This document shows positions 18,496-26,533 of a stretch of 64,000 bases of DNA, in pieces. The stretch is from Desulfonatronum thiosulfatophilum. Lineage in GTDB: Bacteria > Desulfobacterota > Desulfovibrionia > Desulfovibrionales > Desulfonatronaceae. The stretch is from contig NZ_FMXO01000004.1 of assembly GCF_900104215.1 (NCBI RefSeq), positions 1-64,000 of the forward strand, read 5' to 3'. The position numbers and the translations under genes are program-made. Within the stretch, counting starts at the first letter, position 1. Every line of letters starts with the position of its first letter. The notes beneath the pieces are model-generated. The model was not told the origin of the DNA. It saw only the letters and a list, made by a program, of their open reading frames with translations, and ran no database searches.

Positions 18496-19020
18496 ATGGA
18501 ACTGTCGGGCAAGAAAGTCATGGTTATGGTTGCGGAAATGTATAACGATTACGAGTTCATCTATCCCTATTACCGGCTTCTGGAGACAGGCGCCGACGTC
18601 CAGGTGGTGGGTGCAAAATCCGGAGTGGTCTATTCGGGCAAGGCCGGGACCACTGCCAAAAGCACGGCAGCCGCCGAGGACCTGAGCCCCGCGGATTTTG
18701 CCGGGGTGGTTATTCCCGGGGGCTATGCTCCGGATTTCATGCGCCGCAGCGCCGCCATGGTCGATCTGGTCCGGGAGTTGGACAAGCAGGGCAAGGTCGT
18801 GGCGGCCATCTGTCATGCGGGATGGATGCTGGCTTCGGCCAAAATTCTCCAGGGCCGGACCGTGACCTCCTTTTTCGCCATCAAGGACGACCTGATCCAT
18901 GCCGGTGCGAACTGGGTCGACCAGGAAGTCGTGGAGGACGGCAAGCTGATCACCAGCCGCACTCCGGAAGACCTGCCGGCCTTCATGCGCGCGGTGATTC
19001 GGGCGATGTCCCAGGTCTGA
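18496..19020 (+). CDS. DJ-1/PfpI family protein
   Basis: 174 residues. It has the class I glutaminase-like fold of DJ-1/PfpI proteins with the nucleophile elbow AICHAGWMLASA (Cys about residue 103) and VVIPGGYAPDFMRRS. Members include proteases, deglycases and chaperones; the actual substrate cannot be told. ATG 18496 has GGAGG eight bases upstream, better than the ATG four codons earlier. It is a stand-alone gene followed by a structured repeat rather than a simple terminator. Confidence 0.88.
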   Translation: MELSGKKVMVMVAEMYNDYEFIYPYYRLLETGADVQVVGAKSGVVYSGKAGTTAKSTAAAEDLSPADFAGVVIPGGYAPDFMRRSAAMVDLVRELDKQGKVVAAICHAGWMLASAKILQGRTVTSFFAIKDDLIHAGANWVDQEVVEDGKLITSRTPEDLPAFMRAVIRAMSQV

Positions 19021-19099
19021 CAGGGGTTTTCGGATTAAGCGTACTTTACCGGAACGAGGTCAAAAGCATCGAACCGCCGCTTTGCTTAAGACGCCAAGG

Positions 19100-19271
19100 T
19101 CGCCAAGGAAAAATTTTGGAAAGCAGGGGAAAAAACTGCTTTCCAAATGGATTGCCTCCTCCCTGTCGGGAGGAAACATCGCCGACAGGCGCGAAGCCTT
19201 TCGGTTGCCGCATCTTTCCGGCGGCATCCGAAATCTCTTCTTTGCGTTCTCTGCGTCCTGAGCGAAGCGGG
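19100..19271. repeat. Dispersed structured repeat family A, copy 2
   Basis: It is homologous to 6974-7149 along its whole length. Hairpins are 19115-19126 with 19136-19147 (12 bp perfect), 19158-19163 with 19168-19173, and 19206-19211 with 19221-19226. Several paired positions differ from copy 1 but keep pairing. It fills most of the 19021-19332 gap between convergent genes; nothing else is recognisable there. Confidence 0.75.
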
Positions 19272-19332
19272 CGGTTAAAGATTTTAGGTGTCTATTTCAT
19301 AAACAAACGCTGCAGCAACTGAGAACGGACTG

Positions 19333-20682
19333 CTACAGCATGTATTTGATGTCCGATATGTGCGTTGGATAAGCCCACAACAGACTTTTCAACTGCTCCC
19401 TGGTCAGGCCGAACTTCATGGCCATGGCAAAAATATTGATCATTTCCCCCGCATTGTGTCCCAGGATATGCGCTCCCAGGATCGTGCCTGTAGATTCGTT
19501 GAGAATGACTTTGTAGGCCGCGTGTTTCTGGCCGATACGCCTGGAGGACATCCATTCGGAAGCATCCCCGGCATTTACCATCAACTGGATTCCCTCCTGC
19601 TCGGCATGAGCGTGGGCCTGCTCTTCGCTCATCCCTACGGCGGCCAGCGCGGGAATGCTGAAGACCACGCTGGGAATGGCCGTATAGTCGGCGTGAACGC
19701 TGTTGCCCCGAAGGATGTTCGAGGCGGCGGTATTCGCCTCCATGTCCGCGGTGGGGGAGAGAAGGTGCTGCGTGTCCGCCACATCCCCCACGGCATAGAT
19801 GGACGGATTGGATGTTTGCATGAAGGAGTTCACCTTGATGCCTCGGGGGGTATGTTCCACGCCCGCTGAGTCCAGACCGAGATCCGCAAGGTCCGGAACG
19901 CGGCCTATGGCGGCCACGGCTTTGTCCACTGAGAGGGTCTGCTGATCCGATCCGGAGATGTGCAACGTCAGCCCGCCTTCGTCTTGATCGATCTGCTTCA
20001 CGCTGGATTCCCGCAGAAAGGAAATTCCCTGGGCCTGTCCGGCTTCCATCAACCGCGTGACCAGGTCTGGATCAAAGCCTCGCAGAAAGGATTTGCCACG
20101 GTGGATCATTGTGGTCCGGACCCCGGCCTGGGCACAGACATGAGCAAATTCAAAGCTGATGAACCCGCCACCGATAAAGGCGATAGAAGAAGGCAGTGCA
20201 TCCAGTTCAAGAAAACCGTCGCTATCCATCAGCAGTTCGTTTCCAGGAACGGACAGTTTTCTGGGAACTGCGCCTGCGGCAATTATGAATTTATCCGCGG
20301 AATAGCCCTTTTTCTCGATGCGGATCTGATTGGGGCCGGAAAATACAGCTAGGCCGTGCGCGGTCCGTATTCCTGCATCCAGGAAGCCTTGCTCTGATCT
20401 TTCGGGGACGCTGTAGGTGAAATCACGCTTGAAACGCATCAAGGCTGCCCAGTCCAGCCGGCTTTCTCCATCAACTCCCTGGCCGTGCAATGCAGATGTC
20501 CCGTGGATCGCCTGGGCCGCGGCCACGAGAATTTTCTTTGGCTGGCATCCGCGCATGGCGCACGTGCCGCCGAAAGGTTGCTTGTCCACCACCAGGACGC
20601 TGCGTCCTGCCTTCCGGCAGGCGTGGGCGGCCGTATAGCCGGCCGTGCCTGATCCAATGACGATGACGTCAAAATGTTCCAT
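19333..20682 (-). CDS. Pyridine nucleotide-disulfide oxidoreductase (class I flavoprotein)
   Basis: 449 residues. FAD motif VIGSGTAGYTAAHACRKAG is at the N-terminus. The redox-active pair is in GGTCAMRGCQPKK near residue 40, the NAD(P) motif is IAFIGGGFISFEFAHV, and the second FAD motif is IYAVGDVAD. It resembles mercuric, glutathione or dihydrolipoamide reductases. The C-terminal HPxxxE motif of dimeric disulfide reductases is replaced by YPTHISD, so the substrate may not be a classical disulfide. ATG 20682 has GGGAGG upstream. The downstream neighbour on the same strand start is the CMD protein, 19 bases away. Confidence 0.88.
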   Translation of the reverse strand: MEHFDVIVIGSGTAGYTAAHACRKAGRSVLVVDKQPFGGTCAMRGCQPKKILVAAAQAIHGTSALHGQGVDGESRLDWAALMRFKRDFTYSVPERSEQGFLDAGIRTAHGLAVFSGPNQIRIEKKGYSADKFIIAAGAVPRKLSVPGNELLMDSDGFLELDALPSSIAFIGGGFISFEFAHVCAQAGVRTTMIHRGKSFLRGFDPDLVTRLMEAGQAQGISFLRESSVKQIDQDEGGLTLHISGSDQQTLSVDKAVAAIGRVPDLADLGLDSAGVEHTPRGIKVNSFMQTSNPSIYAVGDVADTQHLLSPTADMEANTAASNILRGNSVHADYTAIPSVVFSIPALAAVGMSEEQAHAHAEQEGIQLMVNAGDASEWMSSRRIGQKHAAYKVILNESTGTILGAHILGHNAGEMINIFAMAMKFGLTREQLKSLLWAYPTHISDIKYML

Positions 20683-20701
20683 GGCTCCTCCCGGTTGAGG
20701 A

Positions 20702-21019
20702 TTATTCGTCCTTCAAATCGGTGATCCAGCTCATGGCCGCGGCCACAGCCGGGAAGCCGATGGTCGATGTGAGAACAATCAGGGCGTGACGCAACTCATC
20801 TGTTGTTGCTCCGGCAGCCATGGCTCTTCTGGCGTGACTGTGCACGGCGCCTTCCAGGCGCTGGGCCGCGGCTGCGCCGAGCTGCACCAGATTGACGGTT
20901 TTTTCATCCAGTGGGCCGGCATCCCGCACCGCCTTGCCAAGTTCTCTCACGGCCGACATGTAGTCTGGGTGGTTCTCCTGCAACTTCTGGAAATTCTGGG
21001 GAAGTTTTTCCGCCGACAT
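20702..21019 (-). CDS. Carboxymuconolactone decarboxylase/AhpD-like protein lacking the usual cysteines
   Basis: 105 residues. The all-helical CMD/AhpD fold is recognisable from LDEKTVNLVQLGAAAAQRLE and HARRAMAAGATTDELRHAL. AhpD-type peroxidase members carry a CxxC near RRAL; here the segment reads EGAVHSHARRA with no Cys, so a thiol peroxidase role is unlikely. ATG 21019 has GAGGAG upstream; the longer frame is unrelated. It is probably co-transcribed with the disulfide oxidoreductase that follows. Confidence 0.85.
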   Translation of the reverse strand: MSAEKLPQNFQKLQENHPDYMSAVRELGKAVRDAGPLDEKTVNLVQLGAAAAQRLEGAVHSHARRAMAAGATTDELRHALIVLTSTIGFPAVAAAMSWITDLKDE

Positions 21020-21215
21020 GTTCGTCTCCTCGTGTTTGAAGATTACGGCAGCGGCGTATACTCTCATCGCAACCCTGCCAAGAAAAACGTCCGCCGACCA
21101 ATGAAATCGTGCTGTCTGTCCTTGCAATCTATCAAAGAAGGAGTACGTTATCCAGCAAGGTGACGTGTGCCGATTTGCCATCAAAAACAGCAACACCGTG
21201 ACAGGGCAGGTGAGA

Positions 21216-22289
21216 ATGAACACGATGAATTATGCGTTTATGTGCGCGACTCCGCCTCCATCGAATGGATTGAAGGCGGCTGTGGTCGGGTCCGGCCCCG
21301 CCGGGCTGTCTGCCGCCGGGTGGTTGGCCTGCGCCGGCTACGAGGTTCATGTTTACGACAAGCTGCCCAAGGCTGGAGGTCTTCTGGTATTCGGCATCCC
21401 GGGATTTCGCATCCCGGCAAGGCGCATTGAAGACGCTGCCCTGAAGTTGAGCGAGGACTACGGGGTGCAATTCCATTTCTGTACCAAGGTGTGCACCCAG
21501 GACAAGGTTTGCGAATCCGGAGATGAGTTTGTCCAGGAAATGGTCAGTCTTTCCGAACTGCTCCACGAATGCGCGGCGGTGCTGATCTGTACGGGAAGTT
21601 GGCGCTCCAGGAAGCTGAATATCCATGGCGAGCACCTGCCCGGCGTCTACACGTCCCTGGAATTTTTGTTTCCGCTCCGAGCCTGCAAACTGTCTCAGAG
21701 TCAAGTGGTCGCTCCACCGGTCGAGGGACGGCGGGTTGCCGTGGTCGGCGCAGGCCTGTCCGCCGTGGACGTGGTGCAGAGCTGCCTGCGCCTGGGCGCT
21801 CAGAAGGTATACCTGCTCTACCGTAAAACCATGAATGAAGCTCCTGCAGGTCGGCTGGAAATCAAACTGCTGCGCCAGCGCGGCGTGCAATGGATGGAGC
21901 GTGTCACACCGTTGCGCATCGAAGGCGCGGAAAACGTTCAGAAGCTGATCTACCGGCAAGACGAGGAACTGCCGTCGCCGGAGTCCGGCCGATACCAGGA
22001 AGAGGAACGAGAACTGACCGTGGATCTGGTGGTGGCGGCCATCGGCGAGGTGCCCACCAATCCCTTTCCCAGGGAACTGCGCCTGGAAGACATTTCCAAA
22101 AAGGGAGAGGGCTGGCTGCAGATGACCAAGTTCGATGGGGTTTTCGTTGCCGGGGACGTGTTGACCGGACCTTCAAAAATCGGCCGGGCGATTCTCAGCG
22201 GCTTGCGGGCGGCGGAATCCCTGGATGGATGGATCAAAGCCCACGCAGGCCAAGCCGAAGCAGCCTCTGAGGAGGAAGTCCATGGCTGA
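21216..22289 (+). CDS. GltD-like FAD/NAD(P) oxidoreductase
   Basis: 357 residues, similar to the small subunit of glutamate synthase and its relatives. It has an FAD motif AAVVGSGPAGLSAAGWLACA, the GltD signature LVFGIPGFRIPARRIE, an NAD(P) motif VAVVGAGLSAVDVVQ, and the C-terminal FAD motif VFVAGDVLTGPSKIGRAI. The family's own N-terminal Fe-S domain is missing; the next gene supplies one. Such pairs shuttle electrons between NAD(P)H and ferredoxin-type carriers. The start is uncertain: ATG 21216 has a GGTGAG box, and GTG 21165 or ATG 21225 are possible. Confidence 0.85.
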   Translation: MNTMNYAFMCATPPPSNGLKAAVVGSGPAGLSAAGWLACAGYEVHVYDKLPKAGGLLVFGIPGFRIPARRIEDAALKLSEDYGVQFHFCTKVCTQDKVCESGDEFVQEMVSLSELLHECAAVLICTGSWRSRKLNIHGEHLPGVYTSLEFLFPLRACKLSQSQVVAPPVEGRRVAVVGAGLSAVDVVQSCLRLGAQKVYLLYRKTMNEAPAGRLEIKLLRQRGVQWMERVTPLRIEGAENVQKLIYRQDEELPSPESGRYQEEERELTVDLVVAAIGEVPTNPFPRELRLEDISKKGEGWLQMTKFDGVFVAGDVLTGPSKIGRAILSGLRAAESLDGWIKAHAGQAEAASEEEVHG

Positions 22290-22863
22290 GTCCAAGAAAA
22301 CACTCTATATCGATTACAACTTGTGCATCGGCTGCGAAAGCTGCGAGGCGGTTTGCGGCTACCTCTACGGGCAGCCACGGATTCATATGACCAGGACCAG
22401 CGACGGGATCACCGTGCCCATCAGCTGTCACCACTGCTCCAACCCGGCATGCATGAAAGCATGCAACGTGAACGCCTTTTACCAGGACGAGGAAGGCGCG
22501 GTTCTTCTGCAGCCCAAGGCCTGCGTCGGCTGCATGGTCTGCCTCTCGGTCTGCCCGTTCGCGGCCATATCCCATTCCCGAACGGGCCCCAATCCGGTGG
22601 CCAAATGCGATCTGTGCGCCGAACGGCGGGCCAAAGGCATGATGCCGGCCTGTGTGGAAATATGTCCCTGCGGAGCCGTCCTTTACGGAAGCCCTGAAGA
22701 CATCGAATCCGAACTCCGGCAGCGGGTGGCCGAGGGAATCGTCCAAGCCCACATGCACCCGGAACGTTTCGGCACCCAGGTCGGGCTGCGGGCCATGAAA
22801 AAATCGGTCAATGTGGAAGGGTATTCGGTGGGAACAGGGGAGAGTTCCGAGGATGACCGGTGA
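22282..22863 (+). CDS. Four-cluster 4Fe-4S ferredoxin (CooF/HycB/DmsB-like)
   Basis: 193 residues with four cysteine groups: CIGCESCEAVC (about 15-25), CHHCSNPACMKAC, CVGCMVCLSVC, and CDLCAERRAKGMMPACVEIC. This is the CooF/HycB-type electron-transfer subunit pattern, predicted to carry four 4Fe-4S clusters. It has no Tat signal, so it is cytoplasmic. ATG 22282 has GAGGAGG upstream and overlaps the flavoprotein gene by eight bases. Together they look like a ferredoxin:NAD(P)H electron module. In several anaerobes similar pairs sit beside CO dehydrogenase, but no catalytic partner is in this window. Confidence 0.88.
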   Translation: MAESKKTLYIDYNLCIGCESCEAVCGYLYGQPRIHMTRTSDGITVPISCHHCSNPACMKACNVNAFYQDEEGAVLLQPKACVGCMVCLSVCPFAAISHSRTGPNPVAKCDLCAERRAKGMMPACVEICPCGAVLYGSPEDIESELRQRVAEGIVQAHMHPERFGTQVGLRAMKKSVNVEGYSVGTGESSEDDR

Positions 22864-22906
22864 TGTGATTCATCGCCGAGAGAGCAATTCGCTGGTGAAC
22901 AGGGTT

Positions 22907-23845
22907 TCAGCCTGCAAGCGCATGGACGTGAATCAATGCGGCTGATGTCAATCCTTCCAGGTCGTATCCGCCCTCCAGTAGGGAGACGATTCGCCCCTCG
23001 GCGCTAGCATCGGCAATTTCCATGGTCATCTTTGTCAACTCGTCGAAATCTTCGGGATGCAGCCGAAAAGCTCCCAATGGATCAACGGCAAGGGCATCAA
23101 ATCCCGCGGAAATGAGGACCAGTTCCGGCTGGAATTCCTTTGCCGCCGGAAGGAGCCGGTCGCGAAAAGCCTCGAGAATGGGGCCTATGCCGGTTCCGGC
23201 AGGAAAAGGGCAATTGATGGTGTAGCCCTCGCCGGCGCCTTCTCCGGTTTCCCTGGCCGCGCCGGAATAGGGAAACCAGTTGCTTTGATGGGTGCTGAAG
23301 AAGAGCACGGAAGGGTCGTCGTAAAACATTTCCTGCGTGCCGTTGCCGTGGTGAACGTCCCAGTCCACGATCAGGACCCGTTCAACGCCGTGGGTAATCT
23401 GGGCGTGGCGGGCAGCCAGCGCGATATTGTTGAAAATGCAGAATCCCATGCCCTGCTTTGGACGGGCATGATGCCCCGGAGGGCGTACAACGCAGAAGAC
23501 ACTGCGGATTGAGCCGTTGAACACGGCATCCACAGCCGTCATGGCACCTCCGGCCGCATGCACCGCGGCGTCCCATGATCCGGGGCCGACGTTGGTATCC
23601 GGATGGCCCAGACTGCGGTGACCGCCCTTGATGCGATTGTGCGCCAGTTCAATGTATCCGGCGCCATGGCAGTAAGCCAGTTCCCGAGTTGTCGCCGGTC
23701 TTGGCGACAATCGCGGCAAAGCCGAAGCCTCCCGGTCATCTTCCAGGGCGGCAACCAACGCCGTGTATCGCATTGGGCTTTCCGGATGTCCGGCCCCGGA
23801 GTCATGAACGGCAAAGAAGGGATCGTACAGCAGCGCCGTAATCAT
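22907..23845 (-). CDS. Histone deacetylase-family (class II type) amidohydrolase
   Basis: 312 residues. It is a Zn-dependent deacetylase of the HDAC/acetylpolyamine amidohydrolase family. Catalytic motifs are VRPPGHHARPKQGMGFCIFN, the zinc site VDWDVHHGNGTQE, LVLISAGFDALAVDPLG, and LLEGGYDLEGL. The bacterial substrate could be acetylated proteins or polyamines; this cannot be resolved. ATG 23845 is preceded by GAGGAGGAGG. Upstream residues in the longer frame are unrelated. Confidence 0.92.
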   Translation of the reverse strand: MITALLYDPFFAVHDSGAGHPESPMRYTALVAALEDDREASALPRLSPRPATTRELAYCHGAGYIELAHNRIKGGHRSLGHPDTNVGPGSWDAAVHAAGGAMTAVDAVFNGSIRSVFCVVRPPGHHARPKQGMGFCIFNNIALAARHAQITHGVERVLIVDWDVHHGNGTQEMFYDDPSVLFFSTHQSNWFPYSGAARETGEGAGEGYTINCPFPAGTGIGPILEAFRDRLLPAAKEFQPELVLISAGFDALAVDPLGAFRLHPEDFDELTKMTMEIADASAEGRIVSLLEGGYDLEGLTSAALIHVHALAG

Positions 23846-23942
23846 TGGATCCTCCTCCTCAAGGCATGGAAGGCGTTTCGCCGGAAGCGGACTTTCGAAT
23901 CGAACCGGTTCATTCACTATGATATGAACTCTGAGGGAATTC

Positions 23943-23973
23943 ATCCCGGACCGAATGCAACCCGGTCCGGGAT
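23943..23973. terminator. Hairpin between purE and the deacetylase gene
   Basis: A perfect 11-bp stem (ATCCCGGACCG with CGGTCCGGGAT) and a nine-base loop lies downstream of purE on the minus strand. Neither side has a U-tract, so it may be a weak or Rho-assisted terminator or a processing signal. Confidence 0.4.
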
Positions 23974-24025
23974 TTCATGTTCACAGCGTGTTGTTACGCA
24001 GTCAGCTGGCGATACTTCAGGCGCT

Positions 24026-24538
24026 TCAGGACGGATTTTTGGAAAACCGCGATTCCAGATCCGCGCCTGCCTTTTCAACCCCCTCAATCATTTTTTGACG
24101 CGCTTGGCGGATTTTCTGTGCCATTTCCTGGTCTTCCAAAGCCAGAATCTGGGCTGCAAGCCATGCGGCGTTGCGGGCTCCGCCGCTGTCCAGGGCAACG
24201 GTGCCAACCGGAAAGCCGGGAGGCATCTGGACCGTTGCCAGAAGGGCGTCCATTCCCCCCAAAGCTGAGGCCGTCAAGGGCACGCCGATCACGGGACGAA
24301 TCGTCTTGGCGGCCACGGCACCGGCCAAATGAGCGGCCATCCCCGCGGCACAGATGAACACCTTGCAGCCTTGCTCCTCCAGTTCCTTGATCAGGCGCTG
24401 GACCCGTTCGGGTGTGCGGTGGGCTGAAGCCACGGTAAACAGGTGAGGAATCCCAAGGGAGCTGAGTACCTCAGAGCATGGGCTCATCTTCTCCTCATCG
24501 GATATGCTGCCAATGAATATTGCCACCTTATTCTTCAT
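24026..24538 (-). CDS. purE: 5-(carboxyamino)imidazole ribonucleotide mutase (PurE)
   Basis: 170 residues, class I PurE length. It converts N5-CAIR to CAIR in purine synthesis. Signatures are IFIGSISDEEKM, the active-site SAHRTPERV, AAGMAAHLAGAVAA, and LDSGGARNAAWLA. ATG 24538 is preceded by GGAGGAAGC. It lies 29 bases after zwf on the same strand. PurK is not in the window. Confidence 0.93.
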   Translation of the reverse strand: MKNKVAIFIGSISDEEKMSPCSEVLSSLGIPHLFTVASAHRTPERVQRLIKELEEQGCKVFICAAGMAAHLAGAVAAKTIRPVIGVPLTASALGGMDALLATVQMPPGFPVGTVALDSGGARNAAWLAAQILALEDQEMAQKIRQARQKMIEGVEKAGADLESRFSKNPS

Positions 24539-24567
24539 GCTTCCTCCATCGATAGTCTGTGTTTGGG

Positions 24568-26151
24568 TTAGATGTGATCCTGAAGATAGTTTTCGTACGT
24601 TGCCTCGACTTCCTTGGGTCCCCAGGTTCCGGCTGGATACAAATGTAGATGCTGAGCCCTGTCCCCGCAAGACTCGCACATTTCCAATATCGGGGTGAGG
24701 TAGGCCCAGCAACGCTTCACGGCGTCCTGCCGCCAGAAAAGCATCTGGTCGCCCAGCAGACAGTCCATGAGCACCTTTTCGTATGCATCCTTCAATCTGG
24801 ATTTCTCTGCTTCATGGTTGTAGTCGAACCGCATGGTCACGGTGCGCAGAAAGCTGCTCATCCCCGGAGACTTGGTCTGAAGGGTCAGGTTGATCACTTC
24901 GTCGGGTTGGATGCCCAGGATGAGGCGATTCGAAGAGATTTTCTCCCCGAGAATGTGCCGGAACATGGAATGCGGCACGTCTTTGAACTGGATGACGATC
25001 CGGGTCAACTTGCGAGACAGGCGCTTGCCCGAGCAGATATAGAAGGGCACTCCCTGCCAGCGCCAGTTGTCGATGTAGGAGCGCAGAAAAGCGAATGTGG
25101 GGGTCAGGGAGTCTGGAGCGACGCCTTCTTCCTGCCGGTAACCCGGAACGGCATGGTGGTCGATGTTTCCGGGGCCGTACTGTCCGAGGACGAGATCCCT
25201 GAAACGGCCCTGGAGTTCGAAAGGGCGCAACGAGTTGAAGACCTTGGTCTTGTCGTCACGGACTGACTCGTCTTGGAACCGAGAGGGGGCCTCCATGGCT
25301 ACCAGGGAGAGCAGTTGCATCATGTGGTTCTGGAACATGTCCCGGATTACGCCGGCCTGCTCGTAATACCCGGCCCGTTTTTCAACGCCCAGGGTTTCCG
25401 CGGCGGAGATGCTCACATACTCGATATAGTTGCGATTCCACAGCGGCTCGAAAATCGTGTTGGCGAACCGGAACATGAGCAGGTTCTGCACGGTTTCCTT
25501 GGCCAGGTAGTGGTCGATCCGGAAAATCTGATGTTCGCTGAAATGCTCGTGCAGCACATCGCTTAATTCCAAGGCCGAAGGCAGGTCATGACCGAAAGGC
25601 TTTTCCAGAACGATCCGGGACCATTCATGGTGTCGATCTTTTTCCCGGGCCAGTCCACTGCGGCCGAGCATCGTGGAGATCACCGGATAAAGTTGCGGCG
25701 GCACTGCCAGATAAAAAAGCCTGTTGCCCTGGGTTCCGAATGAAGCGTTGATCGATTCCAGCCGATGGCTCAAACTGTCATAGTCCTGGAGATTGTCATA
25801 GACCAAGGTCTGGTAGCGGATCTTGCGCACGAAATCATCCCGCCGATCAGGAAGCTCGTCTGTCGGAGTAGGCAAGATCCGCCTGATGCGGTCCTGGAAG
25901 GCGGAGTCGTCAAACGTGGTTCGGCTGCATCCGATAATGCCAAAATGATCCGGGAGGTGATCTGCCGAAAAGAGGTGGTACAACGCGGGGAAGAGCTTGC
26001 GTGTCGCCAGGTCGCCGGATGCGCCGAATACGACGAAAACACACGGGGCGAGACGGTCCTGGCTTCGTAACAGCTGGCCGCTTGGAAAGTCCGTCTGCAC
26101 GGCTGTGTTCATGAACAGGTTTTGAGTTTCTTGATCCGTCATGGCAACCAT
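24568..26151 (-). CDS. zwf: Glucose-6-phosphate 1-dehydrogenase
   Basis: 527 residues. It oxidises glucose 6-phosphate to the lactone with NADP, entering the pentose phosphate pathway. The Rossmann motif is VVFGASGDLATRKLFPALY, the substrate/catalytic motif RIDHYLAKETVQNLLMFRFAN, and there is the conserved EKPFGHDLPSA. An N-terminal extension of about 35 residues precedes the Rossmann strand. The start could be ATG 26151 or 26142; no strong ribosome site decides it. It is followed closely by purE. Confidence 0.95.
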   Translation of the reverse strand: MVAMTDQETQNLFMNTAVQTDFPSGQLLRSQDRLAPCVFVVFGASGDLATRKLFPALYHLFSADHLPDHFGIIGCSRTTFDDSAFQDRIRRILPTPTDELPDRRDDFVRKIRYQTLVYDNLQDYDSLSHRLESINASFGTQGNRLFYLAVPPQLYPVISTMLGRSGLAREKDRHHEWSRIVLEKPFGHDLPSALELSDVLHEHFSEHQIFRIDHYLAKETVQNLLMFRFANTIFEPLWNRNYIEYVSISAAETLGVEKRAGYYEQAGVIRDMFQNHMMQLLSLVAMEAPSRFQDESVRDDKTKVFNSLRPFELQGRFRDLVLGQYGPGNIDHHAVPGYRQEEGVAPDSLTPTFAFLRSYIDNWRWQGVPFYICSGKRLSRKLTRIVIQFKDVPHSMFRHILGEKISSNRLILGIQPDEVINLTLQTKSPGMSSFLRTVTMRFDYNHEAEKSRLKDAYEKVLMDCLLGDQMLFWRQDAVKRCWAYLTPILEMCESCGDRAQHLHLYPAGTWGPKEVEATYENYLQDHI

Positions 26152-26242
26152 CGTTTTATAACGCCAGACATCCTGCCTGCGCTAAGTGGTTTGCGGAGTA
26201 AGTGTTCAAATTATTGAAATTCAGTCCCTGAATAGCGAGCGT

Positions 26243-26446
26243 TCAATGACGCATCAGCCATATCAATAATATTGCGGCTGAACCGACCAGGATGGATGTC
26301 GTCACGGGGAGGTAAAGGCGGAATTTCCCGCGTTGAATCAGGATGTCGCCTGGAAGCCTGCCGAGCCTGAGTTTGTGGATCACCTTCCGGAAGAGGCCGG
26401 TGACCACAAGAAAAGCGACAATCAGGGTCAAGAGCTTCAACAGCAT
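26243..26446 (-). CDS. DUF2905 small membrane protein
   Basis: 67 residues. Two hydrophobic segments (about 4-22 and 45-64) flank the family core LRLGRLPGDILIQRGKFRLY. The GRLPGDI...RG.F pattern is diagnostic of DUF2905. Function is unknown. It follows dxs on the same strand, 87 bases downstream. Confidence 0.85.
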   Translation of the reverse strand: MLLKLLTLIVAFLVVTGLFRKVIHKLRLGRLPGDILIQRGKFRLYLPVTTSILVGSAAILLIWLMRH

Positions 26447-26533
26447 GGATACATCCCGGTTTTGCTCCGGGTATGCGGCACAACCATCCTCGCGTTACCG
26501 TCATAACCATCGCCGCATTGAAAATGTTTCTCG

